A stretch of DNA of 64,000 nucleotides from Roseovarius faecimaris (GCF_009762325.1 NZ_CP034348.1:62001-126000); one strand, 5' to 3'. Shown: positions 18,985 through 28,371, numbered from the stretch's first letter. Translations and numbers: made by a program. The notes: a model not told the origin generated them from the sequence alone.

Positions 18985-20511
18985 TTACAACTCCATGCTC
19001 AGGCCAGCGGCAGCGACCAGATCGCCCTCCCGGATCATCACGGCCGCAGAATGCAGATCGGGCGCCAGGTACCGGTCCGCTTCCAGCACGGGCACCGCCT
19101 GCCGCAGCCGTGCGACAACCGCCTGCAAGGGGGGGCTTGTCTTCAGCGGTGCGCGGAAGCCGACGCCCTGCGCGGCGCATATCGCTTCGACCCCCAGAAT
19201 GGTGTTCAGGTTCTGCACCATCCGGCTCAGCCGCCGCGCGGCATGTGCCGCCATGCTCACATGGTCCTCCTGATTGGCGGAGGTCGGCGTGCTGTCTGTC
19301 GTGCAGGGATTTGCCAGGTGTTTGTTTTCGCTCATCAGGGCGGCGGTCGTCACCTCGGCAATCATCAGGCCCGAATTCAGCCCCGGCTCTGGTGTCAGGA
19401 AAGGGGGCAGATCGAAGCTGAGCGTCGGGTCCACCATCAGCGCGACGCGCCGCTGCGCGATTGCACCAATCTCGGCCACCGCCATGGCGATCTGATCGGC
19501 GGCAAAACCCACCGGCTCGGCGTGGAAGTTCCCGCCCGAGACAATCCGCCCCTCACTTACCAGCACCAGAGGATTGTCGGTGACGGCGTTGGCCTCAACT
19601 TCCAGCACCTCGCCCGCCCGGCGCAGCAGGTCCATCGCCGCGCCGGTCACCTGTGCCTGACACCGGATGCAATAGGGGTCTTGCACTCGTGTGTCGTCCT
19701 CGCGGTGGCTCTCGCGGATTTCGCTACCCTCCATCAACGCCCTCTGCGCCCGCGCCGCTTCGATCTGACCACGGTGACCGCGCAGGGTGTGTATCTCGTC
19801 CACTAGGGGTGCCGTCGATCCCATGATCGCATCGGTCGAGAGCGCAGAGGTGACAATCGCGCCCTGCGCCGCGCGCCATGCGCCCCACAATCCGACCAGC
19901 GCGCATGCTGTAGAGAATTGTGTGCCGTTGATCAGCGCCAGCCCTTCCTTTGGCCCCAGCTCGATCGCGGAGAGCCCCGCCGCGCGCAAGGCGTCAGCTG
20001 CAGTCACGCGGTCGCCGTCATAGGTCACCTCGCCCTCGCCCATCATCGCCGCTGCCATGTGTGCCAGCGGGGCAAGGTCGCCCGATGCGCCCACGCTGCC
20101 CTGTTCGGGGACCACCGGGATCACACCCGCTGTCAGCATATCTTCGATGAGCTGCACGGTGGTCCAGCGCACGCCAGACGCCCCCCGCCCAAGCGACATG
20201 AGCTTGAGCACCATCATCAGCCGCGTTGTGGCCTCGTCGAGCGCATCACCCACGCCACAGCAATGCGACAGGATCAGGTTGCGCTGAAGCTGCGCGGTGT
20301 CCCTGGCCGGGATCTTGACCGAGGCAAGCTTGCCGAAGCCCGTGTTCACGCCATAGACGGCGTCTTCTCCTGCTGCCGCGCGCGCCACCAGATCGGCCGC
20401 GGCCTCGACCCCCGGTTTCACCGAGCGGTCAAGCGAGACCGCCAGCCGCCCTCGCCAGATGCGTTCCAGCTGCGCCAGCGTCACCGCGCCCGGTATCAAC
20501 ACCTCGCTCAC
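18985..20511 (-). CDS. hutH: Histidine ammonia-lyase
   Basis: Non-oxidative deamination of L-histidine to urocanate. 508 residues from a GTG start whose last two bases are the first two of the hutI TGA (GTGA overlap); this start gives the usual N-terminus and places the MIO-forming Ala142-Ser143-Gly144 at the positions known for bacterial HutH, in [16 protein letters not shown]. The catalytic Tyr53 ([10 protein letters not shown]) and the [10 protein letters not shown] region are also present. An in-frame extension to 20769 lies inside hutI and is not coding in this frame. Confidence 0.98.
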   Translation of the reverse strand: MSEVLIPGAVTLAQLERIWRGRLAVSLDRSVKPGVEAAADLVARAAAGEDAVYGVNTGFGKLASVKIPARDTAQLQRNLILSHCCGVGDALDEATTRLMMVLKLMSLGRGASGVRWTTVQLIEDMLTAGVIPVVPEQGSVGASGDLAPLAHMAAAMMGEGEVTYDGDRVTAADALRAAGLSAIELGPKEGLALINGTQFSTACALVGLWGAWRAAQGAIVTSALSTDAIMGSTAPLVDEIHTLRGHRGQIEAARAQRALMEGSEIRESHREDDTRVQDPYCIRCQAQVTGAAMDLLRRAGEVLEVEANAVTDNPLVLVSEGRIVSGGNFHAEPVGFAADQIAMAVAEIGAIAQRRVALMVDPTLSFDLPPFLTPEPGLNSGLMIAEVTTAALMSENKHLANPCTTDSTPTSANQEDHVSMAAHAARRLSRMVQNLNTILGVEAICAAQGVGFRAPLKTSPPLQAVVARLRQAVPVLEADRYLAPDLHSAAVMIREGDLVAAAGLSMEL

Positions 20512-21710
20512 GGCTTGCCTCCAAAGATACGCCTGTTCAGCGGGTTGAAGCCAATCCGATACGATAGCTCCGCCGGATGCTCCACGTCCCAGACCGCCAG
20601 ATCGGCGCGCTTGCCCGGCGCGATCACGCCGCAATCGGTCAGCCCCAATGCCTGCGCGGCGTTGCGTGTTACCCCGGCCAATGCCTCTTCGGGTGTCATC
20701 CGGAAGAGTGTGCATCCCATGTTCATCGTCAGAAGCAGCGAGGCCAGAGGCGATGACCCCGGATTGCAATCCGTGGCCAGGGCCATCGGTACGGCATGCG
20801 CCCGGAAGGCCTCTATCGGCGGGGCCTGGGTCTCGCGGATCGTGTAGAAGGCTCCGGGCAGGATCACGGCAACAGAGCCCGCTGCGGCCAGCGCGCGGGC
20901 ATCCGCCTCATTGGCATATTCCACGTGATCCGCCGACAACGCGCCGTAACGCGCGGCAAGTTGCGTGCCGCCAATATGGCTGAGTTGCTCGGCATGGAGT
21001 TTCACCGGCAGGCCCAGTTCTTTCGCCCGCGCAAATACCGGCTCGATCTCATCCACAGAGAAGGCGATCCCCTCGCAGAACCCATCTACCGCATCGGCAA
21101 GGCCCTCTGCATGGGCGGCTTCCAGTGCGGGCAGGCAAACCTCACGGATATACTCGGCCTTGCGCCCGTCATACTCTTTCGGCAGGGCATGCGCGCCCAG
21201 GAACGAGGTCTTCACCCGCACGTCCCGCGCGCCCTCGATGGCCCGTGCCGCGCGTAACATCTTCAGCTCGGTGTCGATGTCGAGGCCATAGCCTGACTTG
21301 ACTTCGATCACCGCCGCACCCTCGGCGATCAGCGCATCGGCAAAGCGCAGGGCCCCGGCCAGAAGCTCGGCCTGGCTGGCCGCGCGCGTGGCCGTAACGG
21401 TCGAGACGATCCCGCCCCCGGCCCGCGCCACTTCCTCATAGCTTGCACCGTTGAGGCGCATTTCAAACTCGCCCGCGCGGTGTCCGCCATGGACGATATG
21501 CGTGTGGCAATCGATCAGCGCAGGCGTGATCAGCCGCCCTTGCATATCCTCGCCCTCGTCTGCTTCGGCAGGGCACTCCGTATCGGGGCCGACCCAGGCG
21601 ATCCGCCCGTCCTTCACCCACAGCGCGGCCTGGCGCAGCAGCCCGTAGGGCGCGCCATCCCTCATGGTGGCAATCGTTGCATTTCGCAGCAGCATCGCGG
21701 TCACTATCAT
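20508..21710 (-). CDS. hutI: Imidazolonepropionase
   Basis: Metal-dependent amidohydrolase that opens imidazolonepropionate to N-formiminoglutamate. 400 residues; the HxH metal pair is His69/His71 ([12 protein letters not shown]), followed by [21 protein letters not shown] and [10 protein letters not shown], all family landmarks. It is first in the minus-strand hut operon and overlaps hutH by GTGA. A second ATG five codons in (21695) is an alternative start; neither has a strong Shine-Dalgarno. The gene faces hutF across a 68-bp gap that contains a palindromic operator candidate. Confidence 0.97.
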   Translation of the reverse strand: MIVTAMLLRNATIATMRDGAPYGLLRQAALWVKDGRIAWVGPDTECPAEADEGEDMQGRLITPALIDCHTHIVHGGHRAGEFEMRLNGASYEEVARAGGGIVSTVTATRAASQAELLAGALRFADALIAEGAAVIEVKSGYGLDIDTELKMLRAARAIEGARDVRVKTSFLGAHALPKEYDGRKAEYIREVCLPALEAAHAEGLADAVDGFCEGIAFSVDEIEPVFARAKELGLPVKLHAEQLSHIGGTQLAARYGALSADHVEYANEADARALAAAGSVAVILPGAFYTIRETQAPPIEAFRAHAVPMALATDCNPGSSPLASLLLTMNMGCTLFRMTPEEALAGVTRNAAQALGLTDCGVIAPGKRADLAVWDVEHPAELSYRIGFNPLNRRIFGGKP

Positions 21711-21737
21711 CTTGCGTCAAAGGGTCGTTCAGATTAT

Positions 21738-21751
21738 TATGTCTATACATA
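21738..21751. promoter_or_regulatory. Operator-like palindrome between hutI and hutF
   Basis: TATGT-CTAT-ACATA in an AT-rich 68-bp divergent gap, about midway between the two starts. It matches the HutC-like pattern TGTnTAnACA and is shared in part with the perfect palindrome at 10139-10156. A site here could control both directions of the hut cluster. Confidence 0.6.
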
Positions 21752-21778
21752 TTAATCGAGTCAACACGGGAATTGGAT

Positions 21779-23143
21779 ATGGACACGATTTGGGCAAAGA
21801 CGGCCCTGCTGCCCGCGGGATGGGCCGAGGATGTGACGGTTTCGCTGGATGCGAGCGGGCGTATTGAATCCGCGGAACCGGGCACAGCGCCCGGGGGCGT
21901 CCGCGTCGGCATCCTGCTGCCCGCACCGGTCAATGCCCATTCCCATGCCTTTCAGCGCGCCATGGCGGGCATGACTGAACGCCGCGGCCCCGATCCGCGC
22001 GATACGTTCTGGACCTGGCGGCAACTCATGTACCGGTTCCTCGATCGGCTGACGCCCGAACAGGTACAGGCGATTGCAGCCTTGGTGCAGATGGAAATGC
22101 TGGAGGCGGGCTATGCCACCAATGTCGAGTTCCACTATTTGCATCACCAGCCCGGCGGCATGCCCTATGACACCCTTTCGGAAATGGCGCAGCGGATCGT
22201 AGCGGCGACAGAACAGACCGGGATCGGCCTTACCCTGCTGCCGGTTCAATACCAGTTCGGCGGCTGCGACCGGTCCGGACTGGGCCCCGGGCAGATCCGC
22301 TTTGGCAACGACCCCGAACGCTTTGCCCGGCTGGTCGAGGAGAGCCGTGCAGCGATCAGCGGCCTGCCCGCCGATACGGTGCTTGGGATTGCGCCGCATA
22401 GCCTGCGCGCGGTTGCCCCCGAAGACATTCGACGCGCGCCCGAGCTGTCAGGTAGAGGCCCGGTCCATCTGCACCTCGCCGAGCAGGTCAAAGAGGTGGA
22501 AGAGGTCTCGGCCGCCTGGGGGGCGCGGCCGGTGGAATGGCTGTTGGACAATGTCGAGGTCAGTGACCAATGGTGCCTGATCCACTGCACCCAGATGGAG
22601 CCGCATGAGACCACCGGCCTTGCGGCCACCAGCGCGGTTGCGGGGCTTTGCCCGATCACCGAATCGAGCCTGGGCGACGGTATCTTTGACGGTGTGCGCT
22701 GGCTGGCCGCGGGCGGCTCGATCGCGGTGGGGTCTGACAGCAACATCCGCATCTCGCTGTCGGAAGAGTTGCGCACGCTCGACTATTCCCAACGCCTGCG
22801 GGACCGTTCCCGCGCCGCGCTGGCCACGCCCGAACACTCCACCGCACGCCGCCTGCTTGAAGCGATCTGCGCAGGTGGGGCCAGGGCTGCTGGACGCGAA
22901 ACAGGGCGGATCGCCCCAGGCATGTGGGCCGATCTCATGGCGCTCGATGCGGAGCATATCGACCTTGAGGGCCTATCCGGTGACATGCTGCTCGATACCT
23001 GGGTGTTTGCCGGGGATGACCGCAAGGTGCGCGATGTCTGGTCTGCGGGCCGCCACCTTGTCATTCAGGGCCGCCACCGCGCCCGTGACGCGATCGAGGC
23101 CGCCTATCGCCGTGCCATGGCTCCGCTGCGGGACGCTCTGTAA
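21779..23143 (+). CDS. hutF: Formimidoylglutamate deiminase
   Basis: Amidohydrolase that converts N-formiminoglutamate to N-formylglutamate and ammonia; the presence of hutF plus hutG defines the five-step version of the histidine pathway. 454 residues, with metal-ligand His54/His56 (NAHSHAFQRAMAG), FHYLHHQPGG, HLAEQVKEVEE and ESSLGDGIFD blocks typical of HutF. The start MDTIWAKTALL was chosen from the family N-terminus; the longer open frame would read back across the operator. It is the only hut gene on the plus strand. Confidence 0.96.
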   Translation: MDTIWAKTALLPAGWAEDVTVSLDASGRIESAEPGTAPGGVRVGILLPAPVNAHSHAFQRAMAGMTERRGPDPRDTFWTWRQLMYRFLDRLTPEQVQAIAALVQMEMLEAGYATNVEFHYLHHQPGGMPYDTLSEMAQRIVAATEQTGIGLTLLPVQYQFGGCDRSGLGPGQIRFGNDPERFARLVEESRAAISGLPADTVLGIAPHSLRAVAPEDIRRAPELSGRGPVHLHLAEQVKEVEEVSAAWGARPVEWLLDNVEVSDQWCLIHCTQMEPHETTGLAATSAVAGLCPITESSLGDGIFDGVRWLAAGGSIAVGSDSNIRISLSEELRTLDYSQRLRDRSRAALATPEHSTARRLLEAICAGGARAAGRETGRIAPGMWADLMALDAEHIDLEGLSGDMLLDTWVFAGDDRKVRDVWSAGRHLVIQGRHRARDAIEAAYRRAMAPLRDAL

Positions 23144-23150
23144 CACCCGT

Positions 23151-23167
23151 CCCGGATCAGGTCCGGG
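23151..23167. terminator. CCCGGA/TCCGGG hairpin after hutF
   Basis: CCCGGA-TCAGG-TCCGGG, 7 bases past the hutF stop and ahead of the convergent methyltransferase gene. Related hairpins are at 23935-23949 and 41597-41613. Confidence 0.5.
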
Positions 23168-23188
23168 GCGCGCCTCTGTCCGGGTGCA

Positions 23189-23920
23189 CTACCGCGCCAC
23201 CACCAGCCGGTAGCCGCAGTCGCGTTCGGTCAACGTCATCACCTTGCCATAGCGCGACTCCCATGCGCCGCTCTCCAGATCATCGCGCAACTGGGCAAGT
23301 TCACGCGACACATCCCCCAATGCCCAAAAAGGTGACATGGCCGCGCGCACGGTGTCGTCAAGATAGGCCCAAGGCCGCCGCCAATACGCGCTCAGAAACC
23401 CATCCGTGCAATCCTGCGGGATCGGCACCGGTGTGATCTCTACAGATCCCAGCCACGCCTCATAATCCGACAGCTTCGGCATCTGCCCCTCGTCCAGTGC
23501 GATCAACCCCGGGAAATAGTCCAGCAACCAGAAATCGCGAAAGCCGGGATCATAGGTCAGAATTACCACCGGCCCCTTGGTCACCCGCCGCATCTCGGCC
23601 ATGCCCTTGGCCTTATCGCGCCAATGATGCACCGTCAGCACCGCCATCGCGGCGTCAAAACTCCGGTCATCGAAAGGCAACTCCTCAGCGCTGGCCTGCA
23701 CTACGGGCGCTGACCCTTTCGGGCGTTGCGCGATCATTTCGGCGGACGGCTCTGCCGCCACCACTTCGCAGTGGTCAGGCTCATAGGATCCGGCCCCCGC
23801 CCCCACATTCACCACGCTTTGAGCATCGCCCAACGCGGCATGAAGCACCGCCGCAATCCGTGCGTCGGGCTTGCGTCGCGTGGCATAGCCTTTTCCAATC
23901 CGGTCATAGGTCTCGGCCAA
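23189..23920 (-). CDS. Class I SAM-dependent methyltransferase
   Basis: A 243-residue Rossmann-fold methyltransferase. Motif I is VVNVGAGAGSYEP (about 36-48), an acidic motif II follows in VVAAEPSAEM, then ELPFDDRSFDAAMAVLTVHHW (motifs III-IV) and a MRRVTKGPVVILTYDP strand (motif V), the pattern of UbiE/small-molecule methyltransferases. Substrate unknown. It is flanked by two CCCGGA-type hairpins, so it is probably transcribed alone and not part of the hut or D-glutamate modules. Confidence 0.88.
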   Translation of the reverse strand: MAETYDRIGKGYATRRKPDARIAAVLHAALGDAQSVVNVGAGAGSYEPDHCEVVAAEPSAEMIAQRPKGSAPVVQASAEELPFDDRSFDAAMAVLTVHHWRDKAKGMAEMRRVTKGPVVILTYDPGFRDFWLLDYFPGLIALDEGQMPKLSDYEAWLGSVEITPVPIPQDCTDGFLSAYWRRPWAYLDDTVRAAMSPFWALGDVSRELAQLRDDLESGAWESRYGKVMTLTERDCGYRLVVAR

Positions 23921-23934
23921 AGGTTCCTCCTGGC

Positions 23935-23949
23935 CCGGATCTGATCCGG
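23935..23949. terminator. CCGGATC/GATCCGG hairpin
   Basis: Perfect 7-1-7 inverted repeat between the D-amino-acid transaminase end and the methyltransferase start on the minus strand. Probably ends the D-glutamate operon transcript. Confidence 0.45.
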
Positions 23950-23982
23950 AACCTCTGCTTCCCCCATGCCCAGACTATCAGA

Positions 23983-24852
23983 TCAGATCGCGGTTTTCAG
24001 GCTCTCTTCAAGGTAGATCTCGCGGAGCCGCCTGGCCCGTGCGCCCGGCGTGCCATCACCCAGGGTCACCCCGTCAATCTCGACCACCGGCATTACGAAG
24101 GTACTGGCCGAGGTGATAAACGCCTCATCCGCGCCCTGCGCTTCCTCGATGGTGAAGTTGCGCTCTTCCACTTCCATCTGCGCCTCGCGGGCAAAGCGCA
24201 GGACCGCCGCGCGGGTGATCCCGTGCAGGATGTCGTTGGACAGGGCACGGGTGATGATCTTGTTGCCTTTGACGATATAGGCATTGTTCGACGTGCCCTC
24301 GGTCACCGCGCCGTCCTCGACCATCCAGGCATCGTCACAGCCCGCTTTCTTGGCCATCATCTTGCCCATTGAGGGGTAGAGAAGCTGCGTCGTCTTGATA
24401 TCGCGACGATGCCAGCGCAGGTCTTCGATGCTGATCACGCGAATGCCCTTATCGGCCACCGGGCTTTGTGCCAGGCCAGGCTTGGACTGGGTGAACAGCA
24501 CCAGGGTCGGTTTGGTCGTTTCCGGGTCGGGAAAGACAAAATCCCGGTCATCGGGCGCCCCGCGCGTGACCTGCAGATAGACCATCCCGTCAGTGACATC
24601 GTTGATACGCACCAACTCGCGATGGATCGCCAGAAGATCGTCGAACGCTTCGGGCTTTTGCATGTCGAGCTCGTTCAGCGACCGATCCAGCCGTTTCAGG
24701 TGCCCGTCGAAATCAATCAGCTTGCCGCCCAGAACCGAGGTGACTTCATAGACACCGTCGCCCATCAGGAAGGCCCGGTCGAAGATCGATACCTTGGCTT
24801 CATTCTCGGGCAGGTAGTCGCCATTCACGTAAACTGTGCGCATATCTTTCAT
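23983..24852 (-). CDS. dat: D-amino-acid transaminase
   Basis: PLP-dependent fold-type IV aminotransferase, 289 residues, interconverting D-amino acids and 2-oxo acids such as D-glutamate/2-oxoglutarate. Typical blocks: VSIFDRAFLMGDGVYEV near the N-terminus, the PLP Lys in RRDIKTTQLLYPSMGK, and AVTEGTSNNAYIV. The start MKDMRTVYVNG overlaps the dgcA stop as ATGA and was chosen for that coupling; ATG at 24843 gives the more usual MRTVYVNG. Co-transcription with dgcA and dgcN points to D-glutamate handling. Confidence 0.92.
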   Translation of the reverse strand: MKDMRTVYVNGDYLPENEAKVSIFDRAFLMGDGVYEVTSVLGGKLIDFDGHLKRLDRSLNELDMQKPEAFDDLLAIHRELVRINDVTDGMVYLQVTRGAPDDRDFVFPDPETTKPTLVLFTQSKPGLAQSPVADKGIRVISIEDLRWHRRDIKTTQLLYPSMGKMMAKKAGCDDAWMVEDGAVTEGTSNNAYIVKGNKIITRALSNDILHGITRAAVLRFAREAQMEVEERNFTIEEAQGADEAFITSASTFVMPVVEIDGVTLGDGTPGARARRLREIYLEESLKTAI

Positions 24853-25814
24853 CCCCACAAGGCCGCTTCGGGGGGGTGCACCCCGGCGGCGTCAAATGTC
24901 AAAGCGTTGTCGCGGTCTTCGGCCAGAAGGAGCGGGCCGTCAAGGTCCGTCACCATCGCGCCCTGGGCCACCAGTGTGGCCGGGGCCATGGCGAGCGATG
25001 AGCCCACCATACAACCGACCATCACCTTGTAGCCTTCGGCCAGCGCCGCTTCGCGCAGCGCCAGGGCTTCGGTCAGACCACCGGTTTTGTCGAGCTTGAT
25101 GTTGACGACGTCATATTTGCCCTTCAGATGCGGCAGGCTTGCGCGGTCATGGCAGCTTTCATCGGCACATACCGGCACGGGCCGCTCCATGCCGATCAGC
25201 GCGTCGTCATCTGCTGCCGGCAAGGGTTGTTCCACCAGCGCCACCCCAAGCCGCACCAGATGAGGGGCCAGATCGGCATAGACCTCGGCACTCCAGCCTT
25301 CATTGGCATCCACGATGATGGTCGCATCTGGCGCACCCGCGCGGACAGCCTCAAGCCGGGGCATGTCATCCGGTGTGCCCAGCTTGATCTTGAGAAGCGG
25401 ACGAAACGCATTCTGCGCCGCCTGCGCCTGCATCTTCTCAGGCGTGTCGAGAGAGAGTGTGTACGCGGTAATCTCCGGGCCCGGCGCCGTGAGACCGGCC
25501 AGTTCCCAGGCGCGTTTGCCCGCAATCTTGGCTTCGAGATCCCAGAGGGCACAATCCACCGCGTTCCGCGCCGCGCCCGCGGGCAACAGATCATAGAGCG
25601 CTTGGCGGCTCACCGTGTCCGGCAGCCCGGCAATCTCGGCCTCCACGCTTTCCAGCGTCTCGTCATAGCGCGCATAGGGCACGCATTCGCCGCAGCCTGT
25701 CACGCCATCCTGCACGATCCGCACCGTCAGCACCTTCGCCTCGGTCCGGCTTCCGCGCGAAATGGTGAAGACCTGCGCCAGCTTGAACACATCCCGCGTC
25801 ACGGTGATCTTCAT
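24849..25814 (-). CDS. dgcA: N-acetyl-D-glutamate racemase DgcA-like (enolase superfamily, dipeptide-epimerase type)
   Basis: A 321-residue muconate-lactonizing/dipeptide epimerase-type enzyme. The KxK acid/base motif (LLKIKLGT), metal ligands in IIVDANEGW, ALVEQPLP and PVCADESCHD, and the opposite base Lys in VNIKLDKTGG are all present, so it should be an active 1,1-proton-transfer epimerase. By sequence alone it could be an L-Ala-D/L-Glu epimerase; adjacency to a DgcN-type protein favours the D-glutamate route in which N-acetyl-D-glutamate is racemised. Start MKITVTRDVF has GAGGTGAAG upstream; it overlaps dat by 4 bases. Confidence 0.88.
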   Translation of the reverse strand: MKITVTRDVFKLAQVFTISRGSRTEAKVLTVRIVQDGVTGCGECVPYARYDETLESVEAEIAGLPDTVSRQALYDLLPAGAARNAVDCALWDLEAKIAGKRAWELAGLTAPGPEITAYTLSLDTPEKMQAQAAQNAFRPLLKIKLGTPDDMPRLEAVRAGAPDATIIVDANEGWSAEVYADLAPHLVRLGVALVEQPLPAADDDALIGMERPVPVCADESCHDRASLPHLKGKYDVVNIKLDKTGGLTEALALREAALAEGYKVMVGCMVGSSLAMAPATLVAQGAMVTDLDGPLLLAEDRDNALTFDAAGVHPPEAALWG

Positions 25815-25824
25815 GTCTTCACCT

Positions 25825-25857
25825 CTTCTTCCTGGTAAGAATACTCCCGCCGGAGGC
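25825..25857 (-). repeat. Intergenic repeat copy
   Basis: Minus strand reads GCCTCCGGCGGGAGTATT, then CTTACCAGGAAGAAG, between dgcN and dgcA. The 5' part is an inverted repeat (CCTCC/GGGAG region). It closely matches the copy at 60652-60685. Confidence 0.55.
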
Positions 25858-25889
25858 ATCGTTCAGACACCACCGGCGCTGAGTTTGGA

Positions 25890-26891
25890 TCAGATCGCGG
25901 CGAGCGCGTCCACCAGCTTGTCCGACCCATAACGATACGGGTCCGTGGCGGGCAGGCCCATCTCGGCCTCGACCTGTGCCAGATAGGCCTTGGCATCCTC
26001 GTCCGACAAATGCTGCGTATTGACCGACACACCGACCACCTGACAGGCCGGGTTTGAGATCTGTGCCAGCGGCAGCGCGGTGTCGCGCAGCGCCTGCAAG
26101 CTGGGCGGGGTGTATTCGGGCAGCCCGCGCATGTGTTCGCGCGTGGGCTCATGGCACAGGATCAGCGCATCGGGCTGTCCGCCGTGAATGAGCGCCATGG
26201 TCACGCCGGAATAGCTGACATGAAAGAGGCTGCCTTGCCCCTCGATCAGATCCCAGTGATCGGGGTCATTGTCGGGCGTCAGGTACTCGATGGAGCCCGC
26301 CATGAAATCGGCGATCACCGCATCAAGCGGCACCCCATGGCCGGTGATCAGGATACCGGTCTGACCGGTCGCCCGGAACGTTGCCTTCATTCCGCGCGCA
26401 ACCATGTCGCGTTCCATTGCCATGGCCGTGTACATCTTGCCGACCGAACAATCGGTGCCGACAGCCAGACAGCGCTTTCCGGTGCGTTTCTTGCCATTGG
26501 CAATCGGGTACCCGACAGAGGGCACGCGCACATCATGCAGCGTGCCGCCGTGGGTTTGCGCCGCGGCCATCAGATCGCCCTCGTCACGGAGCAAATTGTG
26601 CAGGCCCGACGCCAGATCATAGCCCATCTCCAGCGCCTCGATAAGAACTTCCTTCCATGCCGGGCTGATCACCCCGCCGCGATTGGCCACCCCAATCACC
26701 AGCGTCTTGGCGCCCAGGCTCTTGGCTTCGGCGAGCGTCAGGTCTTTCAGTCCCAGATCGGCACCGCAGCCGGGCAGACGGATCTGCCCCAGAGCGTAGT
26801 CGGGCCGCCAGTCGCGGATGCCGATGGCCACCTTGGCGGCCAGCATATCGGGCGCGTCGCCCAGAAACAGCAGATACGGGTGTTCAATCAT
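25890..26891 (-). CDS. dgcN: DgcN-type protein (DUF1611 family, D-glutamate N-acetylation)
   Basis: A 333-residue DUF1611-family protein with an N-terminal Rossmann-like part (residues 1-130) and a P-loop-like site GTDCSVGKM near residue 145, followed by RATGQTGILITG and a conserved IEGQGSLFHVSYSGV. Members paired with an enolase-superfamily racemase have been described as DgcN, the N-acetyltransferase that starts a D-glutamate catabolic route to N-acetyl-L-glutamate. That function is assigned from family and gene pairing, not from residues I can verify. dgcA follows after 75 bp carrying a repeat. Confidence 0.85.
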   Translation of the reverse strand: MIEHPYLLFLGDAPDMLAAKVAIGIRDWRPDYALGQIRLPGCGADLGLKDLTLAEAKSLGAKTLVIGVANRGGVISPAWKEVLIEALEMGYDLASGLHNLLRDEGDLMAAAQTHGGTLHDVRVPSVGYPIANGKKRTGKRCLAVGTDCSVGKMYTAMAMERDMVARGMKATFRATGQTGILITGHGVPLDAVIADFMAGSIEYLTPDNDPDHWDLIEGQGSLFHVSYSGVTMALIHGGQPDALILCHEPTREHMRGLPEYTPPSLQALRDTALPLAQISNPACQVVGVSVNTQHLSDEDAKAYLAQVEAEMGLPATDPYRYGSDKLVDALAAI

Positions 26892-27005
26892 GGCGTCATC
26901 CCCTCGGATTCGATGTCAGATGGCAGTTTCGGATGTTTTCCGCGCGAAGTCTTGTTGATCAGGAGGATAATTCAAACATATAAGCAATAATCTACGAAAA
27001 AATAT

Positions 27006-28250
27006 CTATTCCGGCGAATTATCTTCGCTCAACTCTGTCATCACTTCGGCCTGCAACATACCGGGCATCGCCATTCCGATCACACCGGTTGCCAATACTT
27101 CTCCGGTGTCTTCGGGGGCCTCGCGACTGACGCGCCGCGCAATACCCAGAAGCGCCACGCCGATCCCGAAGATCATCACCAGAAGCTGCAGGCCACGCCC
27201 ATCGGCCATGCTGATCACATTGGGACCCAGCAACATCCCGAACACCTGGCCGAATTGCAGCAAAAACGCCATTGTGCCGCTTGCCGGGACCACCTGACCG
27301 GGCTGCAACTGGTCATTGGCGTGGGCGGCCAGGATCGAATAGACCGGCAAGGTCGCCCCTGCGATGATCGCAAAGCCAATCACCGTCCAGCGCGGCGACG
27401 GGTCCATCATCAACCAGAAGGCTGCCAGTGCCGAAATCACGCTCAATCCGATCACCACATACCGCCGGTCGGTATTGTCCGAGATCCAGCCCAGCGGATA
27501 TTGTGAAATCCCCGCGGCCATCATCGCCACGACCAGGGCACCTGATGCGGTCGCATCGCTATATCCCTGCCCGAGCGCATAGAGCGGTAGGCCGATGAAC
27601 CAGGCCGAAACCGATATGCTCATGAAGAAGATCCCCAGGACCGCCATGGGCGACACCCGGTACAGCTTCGCGATACCCAGCCGTTCCGGCACCTCGAAAT
27701 CGGGCGCGCGATTGTTCGACAGAAGAAGCGGGACAATCGCCACAGACATCAGCACCGATACGATGCCGAACATCAGATTTCCTGTCGGATCAGGAAAGCC
27801 CACCAGCGCCGTGCCGAGGGCTGGCCCCAGAGTTTGAATGATGAAGTAGATCGAAAGCACCTGCGCACGAATGCGGTTTTCGGACTTCGCGTTCAGCCAG
27901 CTTTCGGTGACCACGTAAAGCCCCGGAAAACAAACGCCAGCGAGGAAACGCATGGCGCTCCAGCTATAGGGATCGGAAGTGAGCAGGTGAACAATCGCAG
28001 CGGTCGAAACCATGGACGCAAGCGCCGAAAAAACACGGATATGACCGACTTTCGCGATCATTGGAGGAACTGAAACGGTACCGATGAGCGCGCCAAGCGG
28101 GTAGCAGGCCTGCATGAGCGAAATCGTCAGCGGGCTGAACCCCAGCCCGGCCCCCCGGATCGACAAAAGCGTGACCAGCAGGCCATTGGCCACCATCAGA
28201 AGAAGCATGCCCAGAAAGAGCGCCCAATTGTCGATCAATGCCCGTTTCAT
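27006..28250 (-). CDS. MFS transporter
   Basis: A 414-residue 12-helix major facilitator with the YcaD/DHA-like pattern: N-terminal MANGLLVTLLSIRGAGLGFSP-like segment, VTESWLNAKSENRIRAQVLSIYF between helices 4 and 5, and GWISDNTDRRYV as the repeated loop motif. Start MKRALIDNWALFLG avoids a 21-residue hydrophilic in-frame extension. It is on the same strand as the D-glutamate genes, 114 bp upstream of dgcN, so D-amino acid or cell-wall-derived substrate transport is possible. Two perfect palindromes lie between it and mcl1. Confidence 0.88.
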   Translation of the reverse strand: MKRALIDNWALFLGMLLLMVANGLLVTLLSIRGAGLGFSPLTISLMQACYPLGALIGTVSVPPMIAKVGHIRVFSALASMVSTAAIVHLLTSDPYSWSAMRFLAGVCFPGLYVVTESWLNAKSENRIRAQVLSIYFIIQTLGPALGTALVGFPDPTGNLMFGIVSVLMSVAIVPLLLSNNRAPDFEVPERLGIAKLYRVSPMAVLGIFFMSISVSAWFIGLPLYALGQGYSDATASGALVVAMMAAGISQYPLGWISDNTDRRYVVIGLSVISALAAFWLMMDPSPRWTVIGFAIIAGATLPVYSILAAHANDQLQPGQVVPASGTMAFLLQFGQVFGMLLGPNVISMADGRGLQLLVMIFGIGVALLGIARRVSREAPEDTGEVLATGVIGMAMPGMLQAEVMTELSEDNSPE

Positions 28251-28319
28251 GACTGGCACGCTGTCGGCGATGCCTGGCCTGGTCGCATCTGTTTGCGACC
28301 AGCTTCGTCGCATCCGAAT

Positions 28320-28371
28320 AGAAAATTCGTACGAATTTTCTCATCTTGAAGATTTTTCGTACGAAAAATCT
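28320..28371. promoter_or_regulatory. Tandem pair of perfect 22-bp palindromes
   Basis: Both palindromes are centred on TTCGTACGAA; arms start AGAAAA in the first (28320-28341) and AGATTT in the second (28350-28371). Their centres are 30 bp apart, about three helical turns, in the divergent gap between the MFS gene and mcl1. This looks like a paired operator for a cooperative regulator; a dispersed palindromic repeat is the alternative. Confidence 0.65.

Noticed and set aside
21677-21778. Longer hutF start upstream
   Set aside because: Would place coding sequence over the divergent operator and overlap the hutI start; the family N-terminus begins at 21779.
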